Source of the DNA: Blasia pusilla
Lineage: Eukaryota; Marchantiophyta; Marchantiopsida; Blasiales
Reading direction: 5' to 3'
Assembly (NCBI GenBank): GCA_050084515.1
Contig: CM114271.1
Coordinates: 52,328,001 to 52,392,000 of the forward strand
Length of the DNA: 64,000 bases
Below, in pieces: positions 37,714-48,859 of this stretch (the first letter of the stretch is position 1; each line of letters starts with the position of its first letter). The notes below the pieces were generated by a model. The model was not told the origin of the DNA. It did not search any database and saw nothing but the letters and a program-made list of their open reading frames with translations. Position numbers and translations under genes: made by a program.

Positions 37714-37959
37714 CAAATTAGGGCGTTTCAAACAATATCCGGAGAGAATCGGGGTTACATGTTGACCTAGCAAGAAGAAATTTAGAATTTCCGATTCGGT
37801 TTTCCAATCAGCGACGAGAAACTGGCGGAACATATCAAATTAGGGCGTTTCAAACAATATCCGCAGAAAATTGGGGTTACATGTTGACCTATCAGGAAGA
37901 AATTTAGAATTTCCGATTCGGTTTTCCAATCAGCGACCAGAAACTGGCGGAATATACGA
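37714..37959. repeat. tandem duplication, about 123-bp unit
   Basis: Two adjacent copies (about 37714-37836 and 37837-37959) of a unit that begins TCAAATTAGGGCGTTTCAAA and ends near AACTGGCGGAA. They differ at only a handful of positions. Confidence 0.88.
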
Positions 37960-38127
37960 ATCCTCCTTTGTATTTGTATCTCTTTAGCCGGCCGGATTCA
38001 AGAAACTTTTAAAATTTACCGTTCTTATCGGAAATGTACCGGTTCTCGAAAAAAAACTATCGAGACCTGGTTTCAAATCTGTGTACATATTGTTGTATCT
38101 ATAATTTTTATGACTTTACGGTTGGTT

Positions 38128-38224
38128 AGGTGGAGGTCTCTTACGTCCGCACAGGGAGACATGCTCTTTATTAAGCCGTGGTCTTTAGGTGGAGCTCTCT
38201 TATGTCCGCACTTAGAGACATACT
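38128..38224. repeat. short direct duplication
   Basis: The block AGGTGGAG-TCTCTTA-GTCCGCAC followed by GAGACAT occurs at about 38128-38165 and again at 38188-38224, with small changes. Confidence 0.7.
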
Positions 38225-38338
38225 ATTATGTCCCGTTGCATGGGATGGCTTAATGCCATTATAAAAGAGTGGTACCCCACACTACAAAGAAAACCACAAA
38301 GATAAATATGGACACAAACATACACCATGTAATCTATA

Positions 38339-38509
38339 TCTATATAATTATTGGAGAATGCTTTTTTGATTTGCAAATGTCTCTTTTCTTGACACGTGGC
38401 AACTGGGCGACAAGAAAATGTTTCCGCCTCTATGGGCATCAAGAAAAAAATTTTATGTCCAACATGATTACTACCTTCCCTTCCATGCATGGCACGGGCT
38501 GCCCACTAG
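38339..38509 (+). mobile_element. mini-Helitron-like repeat
   Basis: The 171-bp stretch starts TCTATATAATTATT after an A. It ends in a hairpin-forming CCATGCATGG/GGGCTGCCC region, then CTAG followed by T. This is the classic Helitron end structure with A/T insertion. Its 5' part (GGAGAATGC...TTGATTTGCAAA...GACACGTGGCAA) matches sequences at 53914-54043 (minus) and, partly, at 40169. It has no coding capacity. Confidence 0.6.
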
Positions 38510-38650
38510 TGCCACATTATGGGAGAGTGGCACTTAAAATCATAAAAGTGAGTTGCATGCATCGATTGTTTGTCCAATTGGCTATTTTAGAATGGAAGGA
38601 GATCCAAGTTGGAAAAATGTATGCCATTCTCATAATATTATGGTTTATTC

Positions 38651-39109
<459 letters not shown>

Positions 39110-39111
<2 letters not shown>

Positions 39112-42100
39112 GGTATACCCCCTTCCCTCTCCCAAGCCCTGTCCATGATAACTTATGCTCGTAGGTCACCCCCTTGGCTCCAGCTCTTGACCTGCTGTAG
39201 CGGGTCAAGGGCCACTTCCTAAAGTGGAAAGTCGATTTACTCAAGATGGAAACTTACCCGAAATAGTAAGATTCTTTATATGGCTTCAAATAAGCCGAAA
39301 CGAAGAGGAAACCTGATCTCTCAAATTCCCTATAGCCTCAACACGTCATCCTCAAGCATCTCCGAAGGCACTCTCTCGATCTCGTCGATCTATCCTGAAA
39401 GCGGTGACATATGGGACCATGACTGTCATATACCTTCCCATCGAGTTAGCAAAGTTACAACTATGAGGTTAGGAATGAGCATATGATCCAACAAACTTTA
39501 CAAATCTCTAATTGATTCTACGTTTACAAATGTTAGTGACAATGATTTCTTAACCTCTTGATAAATCCAAACATTATATGAACCATTTCCCTTTTGATGA
39601 GAATTACATTTTTGGCGCTAGGAATATTTATTGGGAATTTTGCTGTACCTTCTAATGTAATTTTTTTCTTGATGAAAAGGAACAAATAAATAAATGCATA
39701 CATCTATCTGCATTCTTAAATGTGTTGGAGCTATCTTGGCCAAAGTGACGAGGGGCTCCATGTACTTTCTCAATTGTGTGTTCTAAACGAACTCACATGC
39801 ATAACTGCTCTTTGACATTGGAAATCTCCTTACTTAAGATGACTCTCCAGATACGACGCTATATTGCAATCAATGGTTGCATTCCAAAATTGAAACAAGA
39901 CGCATCCCCCTTCCTCCCAAGACTTGCAATAGGGGGGGGTGAATGATACCCCATACGATAGAGCTTGCAAATGAGGAAAAAATTGGGCATGAGAGGGTAA
40001 ACTTCAAATATAGATCTATCAATGCCAAATGTAGGATACATACCCCAACAAAGTATAGTAATTTAATCATTTGAAAGTAGGAAGATTGGTCCAAGTTTGG
40101 ATTAAGTAAATACCTCCTTAAAACACATACAATAAACCATAATATTATGAGGATTTGAGACTAAATCATCTATATTATTACAAGAGAGCACCTCCTAGAT
40201 TTTCAAGCCCTTGTTTGCTTGTGACACAGGAAGTTTGGGCAGCAAGAAAATGCTTTTTGTACTACTTGGTAAAAAATTAATTTAGGAACATAATGATTTT
40301 TACAAAAAAAAATTGTGAACAAGCATGTTTTACACCGGTTATGTGTTAAGGTTACTAGACCTTCTTATAAAATTTTGTTTCGGGCACATGAAAAGAAGTT
40401 CACCCCGTTCCAATTCAACGAAGGATGGGGTTAGAAACCCTCATGCGAGACACCAAGACACATGAATTTTAAGAATAGTTCAAATTAAGAGGGCCAAAGA
40501 CTTAAGGGGTGCCTCGCAAAAGACTCAAGTTAAGACCGCGGAGAATTTTTCTGCCTCGCGGGCATCATACTAGCATGCTTTACCTTCCTTTGACTAGGCT
40601 CCTTCCTGTGTAAAGTGGCATGGATGATGGTACATCCAAAAGCAGTTCCTGCCTCATATGCTCCTTGGTCATATGGACCGTGCAAACAATGCACATAGCA
40701 CAACAAAAGTTGATCCAAGTAGAAAGGCAGTGATACGAAGATAACTGACCTCGGTAATAAACCCACGATAAACGTGGACGGACATGGTGAGGGAGGTCAC
40801 TCACGCACACATACACAAGGCAAGGACGACGCGTCCCGTGAACGAACTAGAGCGTTTAGGGTTCCCTCGTAATCTTAGTCAAGGTTCCTCGGTAACCCTA
40901 AACCCCCACGCACTAGACACTCGCGAGTCCCAGGCTTACGTTTGCTTTTAGTCATAAGTAGCTAAAACTGAGATGGTCTCATGACCGCTCTCCTCCGGCT
41001 GTTAACATCTTGCATCCTGACGACAGTTTTGTCGTTTCAACCTCGAAGACTACATACCAGTGGAAGCCAGGTGTCTTGCATACCTGCCATCCGCGCGGAT
41101 CCAAGGGCAGCCTTTTCCTTCCTTTCTTCTACTGCAAAGACATCGCGAGGAGCCAGAGCAGGTTCAGACGTGCCTTGTCTCAGATGGCTGGGAAAAGTAG
41201 ACGTGGGTGGGAAGATTTGACTAGACCGGTGGCGCTTTCTCGCTGGAGTATTTGATTGATTTCCGAGGGGAAAGGAGCGCCGGGAAGGGTGACGAAAGAA
41301 AGAAAAAGCAGGAGCATCTCTGCCGATACCGGATCGGATCGCAGTGCAGCGCGGAAGTCAATAGCGGTCTCAGACGCGGGCGTCCTGCCAGCATTGACTT
41401 CGACAGCCGCTGCGTCCCCGGGCGGAAGCTGGGCTGGAGAGCACACGGTGTCACAGTGTGCACACTATTCAAAAGTTGTTTTGGTGGAAGGGAGCCCTAG
41501 TACCCTCATCCATCTTTACGCCGAGGCGCAAGGGTGGGTGCGCGTCGGACGCCATAAAGGTTTCAACAGCGGAGCCCCTCGTCGTCTCGCGTCCGTCGGA
41601 TGCTAGTAGCTATTTACGTCCCCGGAAGGATATAAATGTATCTACAGCCGAGAGCACTCCCTCTTAGTGTAGGCCAAGAGAGTGCTCGTTCCTCAAGTAG
41701 TATGAATTCGACATATGATTACGTGCACGTGACCTCGACGTAGGTTATGGTCTACTTCATTGGGCACGTAGCTTTTCTAACCAATACCCTTCATAAAACC
41801 TCATTGTGTTTTCTTATTCTAAGGAAAAAATTGTTTCCCCCCATTTTGTAAGGGTTTTCTTGGAATCCAAAAATCTCCTTTTTTTTCTTCCTGCTGGCAT
41901 TACATACATACCATACATCTACAAATAGCTAGGCATTCTATCCATGCTTGGTTGGGCCCCACAATAATGTCACTGGTAGGACCCCGTGACCTTCAAATAT
42001 ACGTAGGATGCCATTGTAACTTACGATCCAGTGTATGGGCTTGGTTGGACTCTCTCTTTCCTTATCTATCATTTTTATCACTTTATCAACCATTTTTATC

Positions 42101-43689
42101 ACTTTATGTTAAACGAGGATGGGGCCCATGCAGAGGATGTGGGTTGATAAATAGGAAATATTGTAAAATATTTGGAGATTATGGACTATGTGAATAATGA
42201 ATAATCAATATAATTAAAAAAGGATGGGATAAGAAAAATCTCCTGAAGTTGACACATGTTTTTTTAAGGTCTTTCTATTTTTGGTGGATATCATTTAAAG
42301 GGTAATTCAATGAAGAGGAAAAAATAAAACTCTATCACCATAGCAAGTGGGCAACACACTAGTAAAGATCAATAAAGATAGTATGAATGTGTTTTAAGTG
42401 GCATGATTATGTAGGATATGCATTTGCATCCAATTCTATGCCATAAAGAGAGAAGGATTTCTTATTGTCAAAAGCCTATTTACTTTACATATGGCATGGA
42501 TAGGCAAGAAAGTCTTTTCACAATGTTGGGCAACAAGAAAATCTTCTTAGATTGTGTCATGTCAATTTAACTAGAGCATAAAGTATTTGCGGGGCAGTGT
42601 ACCAATTTGATGTTAGTGGGTTGAGGATGACCTATTGGGAGGGGGTTGCACAACCTACTTTTCTAAGTTAATCCCAGTTTAGGGCCCCTTTAGGGGCTAT
42701 TTATAGGAACTTTCTATTAAGGTAAGTTCCTCACTTTCAGGCCCATATTTGCACCATAATTTTTGCTCTAATGTAGATTCACTTTGAGCAAATCTTCCAT
42801 TTTTGCGATGTTGGAGAGTTGTTGAACCTTGATGATCCACATGTGTGGGTGAGAGCGTATTCTCGACATGAAGAGATATTCCAACAAATCCTGACCATGA
42901 TGAGTTGCTAAGGATTCGCAATGTAATAATTTTTTGCACTGGTAAACTACTTATTTTGTACTCTTTTTTTCCTCCATTTGGTTTTGTAACTACTTTTCAA
43001 ATGGGGTTTGACTCCTTCCAAAAAAAATTTAGTGATGGTTTTACTTAATTTTTTCTTCTTTATTTCTTATAATGTAAGGAAAGAAACTACTGTGAAATTC
43101 ACTCATCTACATATTCTTCAACATCATAGAAAAATTGTACCCAGAAAGACTCAAGACTATAGAAATAAACTATTTGTAAAGTGAGGACAAGAGTCTCAAA
43201 AAGTTAGGAAGAAGAGAAAAAACAAAGAAGTTTGGATGAAAAAGGAAAATTCATGGCCAAGATTTTGGTTCTAGCACTCGCACGAAACAATTTGTGAGTT
43301 CCAAGATTCGCAAGTTGCGAGTCTTGTGCACCTTTCATGGGAATTCCCACAGTTGCAAAGTCCAAGTTTCGAAACTCATAACTTGCGAGTTTGACTCCCA
43401 AGTTTTTTTGCAAGTTGATTGCAAGCTCAATATGAGTCATCACAATCAAAATGGAAAAATGACTACTCGGACTCAAAAATTTTCAAACTAATGGTGACTC
43501 GCAAATTTCCTGGAAGCTACAATAGAGTCGTACAAAGTCAACTCATATAGTCAAATTGTAATGGTCTCTCAAATTATACACTCTTGCAATGGGAAAAAGG
43601 GAATCGCAAAGGAAACTTTCAAATTCAATCCTTTACAATTATCAGAAGGTTTCATCACTAATACTATGTTCACTTACAAAGAGATAGTT
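39110..43689. other. no gene recognised; scattered Helitron-like pieces
   Basis: Mixed spacer. A Helitron-like 5' end occurs at 40169 (TCTATATTATTACAAGAGAGC, then the TTGGGCAGCAAGAAAATG block near 40235). A candidate Helitron-like 3' end (CTAG then T) occurs at 42359-42362 after AAGTGGGCAACACA. About 40,860-41,680 is more GC-rich with overlapping open frames on both strands and no known domain. Confidence 0.45.
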
Positions 43690-43990
43690 GCAATGAAATT
43701 AGATGGTATAATAATGCACATCAATATTAGGATGTGTGAGGTATTGCTTTTAGGTATTCTCTTGCAAGAGAAACGTGATGACATGGTTTGGAAGGATCAT
43801 ATGCATAATTACATACCATATTACCTTCCAAACATTGATGGGATAATAGAGCTAAGTTTTGCAGTGTTACTTGCACACTTCTAGTTCATGTTGTTTGAAT
43901 CAACCAGAGTGATCATCGTGATAGTTTCTGTGGGTGTTTGAAAGGGTAATACATATTATGTTTGACACCATCTCGTAATAGGATTCCTTA
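43690..43990 (+). pseudogene. gypsy 3'-end remnant (integrase tail and PHD region)
   Basis: The frame around 43730-43880 (VWKDHMHNYIPYYLPNIDGI) matches the sequence at 52850-52920 of the main element (VWKDHVRNC...LPNIDGI). Weaker nucleotide similarity continues to about 43990 through the region that encodes the PHD finger there. It is heavily decayed. It lies only about 40 bp upstream of the leader of the main element, where a 5' LTR would be expected. Confidence 0.7.
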
Positions 43991-44029
43991 AGGACAACAG
44001 ATATATCCTAGATTTTCAAAGGATAGGTA

Positions 44030-44640
44030 ATTATGGATTAGATTTGCGCGACATGATATTTTTGGGCGTGACAGGGATTTGCGAGAGTTGACGATGGAAT
44101 GTCTGTATGCATAATGCCGACGGGTTGTCCGCATCTGTTGACGGGAGGATTGACGTGTTGGTCGAGGAGAGTGTTGTGTTGCGGACATTGTCGTGTCACA
44201 TGGAGGAGTGCGTGTTGACGGTGCCGTAGGTTGAAGGGCGTGATCAGGTTATCCATTCGAGTTCCTTTTCCGGCACTTTTCGTGTGTGATTGAGAGTGCT
44301 GGGTATCGGGTAGTGCTGGTGCTAGGTGGGTGCAGTGATGGTGACGAGTGTAGATTCTTTTCATGTGTAGCATGTTGGTGGATATACGCGTAGGGGTCGC
44401 ATGTATGACCCGAGGGTGTCGCTAGGTTAGGTAAGTCAGTTGGGAGGCTTATGGTGAGCCCGAGTGTTGAGTGTGCGTGAGGCCGGGTATGTCATCATGG
44501 GATTGATGTTAGCATAGGTGAGCTAGTGAGGAGTGTTGGAGACTCTCGGTGAGTCTGAGTGCTTGAGCGGGTGAGACAGGGTTGTCATCACGGCATTCTT
44601 CCAAGGTTCGGAAGAACGGGGTGGTGCGAGCAGTAGTAGT
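44030..44640 (+). other. gypsy 5' leader
   Basis: Non-coding sequence homologous to 13760-14360 on the minus strand, including GGCGTGATCAGGTTA and GAGAGTGCTGGGTA blocks. No tRNA primer-binding site could be identified by eye. The leader begins without a recognisable LTR. Confidence 0.6.
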
Positions 44641-44643
44641 AGT

Positions 44644-46320
44644 GTGACATGGAGTGGAGTGAGATACCGAGGGGTTACCAGTGAGGAGCTACCTCGACTT
44701 CCATCTGTGGTTGGATCGTCATCACTAGACACCAGGTCTGGTGAGGAGATCGCAGACGGAAGCAATATCACTTGGGAGGAGATGGACGACATGGGCCATC
44801 GGGGCATCCGTCGTTTCTCGGGTGCATTGGGCACCATCGACTTAGATGATTTTATCCAGGAGTTCGACACGTGGTGCGACTTCTAGGAGATACAGACCCC
44901 GACACGGTTCAACCCTTTCATGGCATGGAAGGGGTTGTTCCAGCACTTGGAGGGTCCTCCGATGGATGACTACATGGAGTTTTGATCACTATATTCAGTA
45001 GAGATCGATGCTTGGAGGATGTATTGGGGTCCAGGGTATGTGTCCACTAGTGGTCGCGAGGCATATGATGGGATCGTGAGAGGAGAGAGACCCACACCAT
45101 CAACCCGGAGACTAGATGGAGAGGAGGGCAGTGAGACAGGCGATGTGGCAGAGACTTCTAGTGGTACAGGGCCACCTAGCTTCAGCCCCACAGTGGAGTT
45201 CTTTCAACACTTGGGGAAGAGCTACCAGGGCGTACGCACCGACAAGCTAAAGAGTCTTCAGGATTTTCAGCGACGATCGGGTGAGAGTGTGAGAGAGGCA
45301 TTCACGCGCATAAGGAGGTTGATCATTGCTACCTATGGAGTGACTGAGGTGCAGTCAGTTCAGTATTGGTATGGGGTTCTAGACCGAAAACTATGGAGGA
45401 GAGTCCAAGATGCGGTGCTGATTCACACAGTGAACCCCACATTGAAGGTGGTCTTTGAGTTTTTTGAGCGTATTGAGCTCAACATGAGTGAGGAGCAAGT
45501 AGTGACCGCTGGATTTTCTTGAGAGTCGACTGGTCCACGAGCGACGGTAACCCCACAGATGCCACAGCGAGCACCAGTACCACGAGAGCGGGCCGGTGTG
45601 CCCAGAGAGCAGGTCGGGTATTGTGAGCCTATGAGACAACAACCCGTATCTACATATGTTGCCCAGCAGGGACCGATGTGGTCTTGTTGGACGTGTGGAG
45701 GCGCCCATAGGTCGAGAGACTCTCCACAACATGGGAGAGGACCACGAGCACCTTCGATTGCTTGGGAGCCACAGAAAAATGGCCCCACCATAGCACCAGT
45801 GTGACTATTGCCATAGATATGGTCACACTAGAGATAGTTGTTTTGACCTTCGTCGAGAGGCACGTCCAGAGGTCGGCCGAGGGCTTGGGGGCGGTCATGC
45901 TGGAGGAGGTCGGGGAGTTCTTCCTGGACGTGGTGGTAGAGGACCACCACCAGCCAGAGGAGATGGAGCAAGAGCACCAAAGCCGGCACTTCTCTCACGC
46001 ATCGATGAGTTGGAACAGAGGATTGCTGCCATGACGATGATGCAGCTTAGGGAAGGCACAGACCTGCGAGCAGCTAGTGTGACTCCAACTTCTACCTCTT
46101 ACCCTGACCCGGATGAGGATCTCGCTAGTATGGGGTTTATGTGTAGTGCAACCCAGGTTGAGGCAACTGTAGTGGTGACTCAGGATGCTGCGAGAGACAC
46201 CAAGTCATCAAGAGGTGGAGTTGAGATTGATCCACCAAAAGGGACGGATGGGCGGCAGGCCAGGATTCCACAGTCATTCACATTGTCAGAGGCACTACAC
46301 ACACCATCGATGGTGCGTGG
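44644..46320 (+). pseudogene. gypsy gag: capsid and zinc knuckles
   Basis: A single frame carries most of gag, interrupted by stops at 44884, 44983, 45520 and 45802. The capsid-like part (about 45180-45520) has LKSLQDFQRRSGESVREAF, typical of retrotransposon gag, then LKVVFEFFERIELNMSEEQV. Two nucleocapsid fingers follow: CWTCGGAH-RSRDS near 45690, whose fourth ligand is Ser, and after a frame change a complete C-x2-C-x4-H-x4-C knuckle near 45800-45850. A glycine/arginine-rich stretch (about 45870-45960) comes next, as in RNA-binding nucleocapsids. The in-frame start is not an ATG, so the true start is uncertain. Confidence 0.82.
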
Positions 46321-46626
46321 ATGACCAGCGGTGCCTATAGCTCAAGCAGGTACGTCGACATCACGAGGAGTTGGAGTGACAACTCCTATTCCGACTTGAG
46401 TGGAGTCAGTGTCGACCATAGTGTTGTAGGTGGCCACCACACTGAGTCAGACTCCACTATTTTCCCCCATAGAGTTGGCGACGTTGGGAGTTGGAGCAGC
46501 TGAGGTGTTCTGGCTGGACGCCACATTGTGTGAGCGTGGAGAGGTGACTGCTTCTTGTTCTAAGGTAGTTGACAAGGTGGTGGACTTCCCCTCAGAGCCG
46601 ATGCTCGGAACGTTCCCCATAGAGTC

Positions 46627-47040
46627 ATGGCATGCGCGGCGGCGAAGTTGGTAGATATGCCAGCTCGACCGGCCATAGAGCGAGCAGTGGTGACACCTAG
46701 ACTAGTGTTACTGGATAACCAACCTGGAGTTTTTCACTTAGTTAGTCCCACGGGGACTGTATACCACCCGCAGCGCGTCCTACTTGATTCAGGAGCGCAG
46801 CCCTTGATGTTAGGGAAGGCGGCGTGTTTAGCATTGGGATTACGGAAGGCCGACATTGAGCCTTGTCCCTTTCAGATACACACCTTGATTGGGGGCGGGT
46901 CACTCACGCAGTATATGACTCCACAGGAGATAGTTATTAGAGTCCAGCTAGAGCATGCGACGGATAGTGCTATGGTGCGCACACAATACCAGTTGAACCG
47001 TACGATGTGTTGGTGGGGAGTACAATGTTATATCCCCTAG
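46627..47040 (+). pseudogene. gypsy aspartic protease
   Basis: The open frame contains VLLDSGAQPLMLG with the catalytic DSGA at 46786-46797, followed by a hydrophobic helix (CLALGL) and a flap-like IGGG near 46890. This is the retropepsin pattern that processes Gag-Pol. It is bounded by a stop at 47038. It lies directly between gag and the methyltransferase region, as expected for the start of pol. Confidence 0.75.
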
Positions 47041-47413
47041 GATTCATCCTTGACTTATGGGAGGAGACCGTTGCTTATCGGCCAGGGTAGCGGTCAGGTG
47101 ACGGGTGGATGAGTCAGTTACCCGTGCAATTTGCGGGACGAGGTGGTCGATCACAAGGCGAGTATGTGACCACGTTGTTGTGCATGTTGAGGGAGAGTTG
47201 TTGGACGTTGTTGGGGATGTTGTTCCCCACCAACACATCCCTGGCAGGAGAGTTGTTGGAGGGGAACGCACATGCGCAGGATGTCCCAGTAGCGGATAGT
47301 CCTACGAAGAGACAGGCCATGGTGGGTGTCTCTTCCCACCATGGCATGTTGGCGAGACCTCTTCACCATTATGGGGTACGACTTGAGAGCTACAGAGGAA
47401 TGCCGACGACCTT

Positions 47414-48500
47414 GTGAGGCAAGCGTGGAGTCATGCCTTTATCCCGGAGCAGCAAGAGTTAGGTGGCGATTGGGCACCTGGAGTGGAGACGTTGACCCCA
47501 TTGGATACCACACCCGTTGTGTGGCAATGTCCAAAAGAGGGTGTTAGGGTGTTAGATCTCTTTGGAGGGATTAGCACTGCATTGGCTGCAGTATTGCACG
47601 CGGGCATACGGGTGCATCAGTACCTGTATGTGGAGAGAGATGAGACCGCACGGCGAGTATTATTACGTCACTTGGCGAGATTGGTCCAGAGGTATCCTGA
47701 GTTGTTGTCAGTATGTGCAGTACGAGGATATCACCATACACTACCCGCCGACATCTCTTTGGTGGGGGCACAGGATCTGGATAGAGTTGGCACCATTCAT
47801 TTGGTGATTGTTGGATAGCCATGTCATGGTCATTCATTAGCTGGCCGAGGATTTGGATTGCAGGATCCGAGGTCAGGGATGTTTTGGGAGATGCTGCGAG
47901 TAGTACGATACTTGCAAGAGAGTCAGACATGTTCGCCAACATACATCTTGGAGAACGTGCCGTTGTTGGGAGACACTCGTGCACGTTTGATGACGAGTAT
48001 GCATTAGGTGAAGTCTTGGTTGGGACCTGCTATCTTATTAGATGCGGTAAGAGTTGGATCATGTGCCCATCATCCACAACTGTGGTGGACAAAGCTGATA
48101 CCATCAGAGGTACTGAGTCGAGCATACGATGGAGTCCAGAGAGCACCACATCTCACAGTGGATGCTATTTTGGGCTCAGGGCGTCGATCTCAGGTGGTGA
48201 CACGGGATGATAGACCACCATTGGCCATGGCCAATAGGGTGGGGGAGTTGAGGGCGACCTTACCTACGTTGGTGAGCTTCCCAGCATCCCATGCCTTTCA
48301 TCAAGGAGGGCCAGGCATGATTTGGGATGAGGTGACCGGAGCATTGGAGGAGCCTACAGCAGATGAGCGCGCCATGGGGTTTGCTACTGGAACTATGGCG
48401 GTGCCATGGATGACTGAGGCATCCCGGAGACAAGTGTTGGGGCAGCGATGGACCTCAACTATCTCACATGGATAATCAGCCTAGGAATGGCTGAGCAGTG
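47414..48500 (+). pseudogene. cytosine-C5 DNA methyltransferase domain in the retrotransposon
   Basis: One frame holds about 355 residues of a C5 methyltransferase in canonical motif order. Motif I, which binds S-adenosylmethionine, is VRVLDLFGGIST at 47543-47578, with a YVERDETARR motif II-like end. Motif IV is PCHGHS, with the catalytic Cys codon at 47822. Motif VI is ENV at 47951-47959. A motif VIII-like CAHHPQLWWT lies near 48060-48095. A C-terminal block resembling motif X (RRQVLG, 48430-48450) needs a one-base shift to continue. In-frame TAG stops at 47816 and 48005 disable it. Motif order is not permuted, so it is not DRM-like; DNMT3-like or bacterial-like affinity is possible. It should methylate cytosine, perhaps on element DNA. 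Its place between protease and RT indicates capture into pol. Confidence 0.85.
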
Positions 48501-48859
48501 ACGGATGTGAGTGTCATCCTTGCCGTCACGTCCACGAGTTGGACCATTGACTACAGGGTCTGTACAAGCATTGGCTGGGGGCGGGACGAGGAGAGATAGG
48601 CACCCTGGACTTCATGGGACGTCGTTCGAGCAGAGAGTGCGAAGGCGGCCAGAGTAGCACATGTTCATTTTTGGGATGTGGAGCATGGTGTAGGAGGTCA
48701 GAGTGGAGTGGCTGTTGCGGAGGTGGCTAGGGTTGCTACATAGCAACCAAAGCCAGAGGTTGCGTCCTCTCCGAGTGAGGTCACGATGGAGACTTGGAAG
48801 CCTATGATAGGTCTCAAGTTGATAGGAGGAGAGCGACGGCCAGTTCATAGGTTTTTGAG

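Noticed and set aside
47414-48500. a bacterial restriction-modification methyltransferase or contamination
   Set aside because: It lies in register between retropepsin and RT of a plant gypsy element, has no nuclease partner, and shows the same stop-codon decay as the rest of the element.
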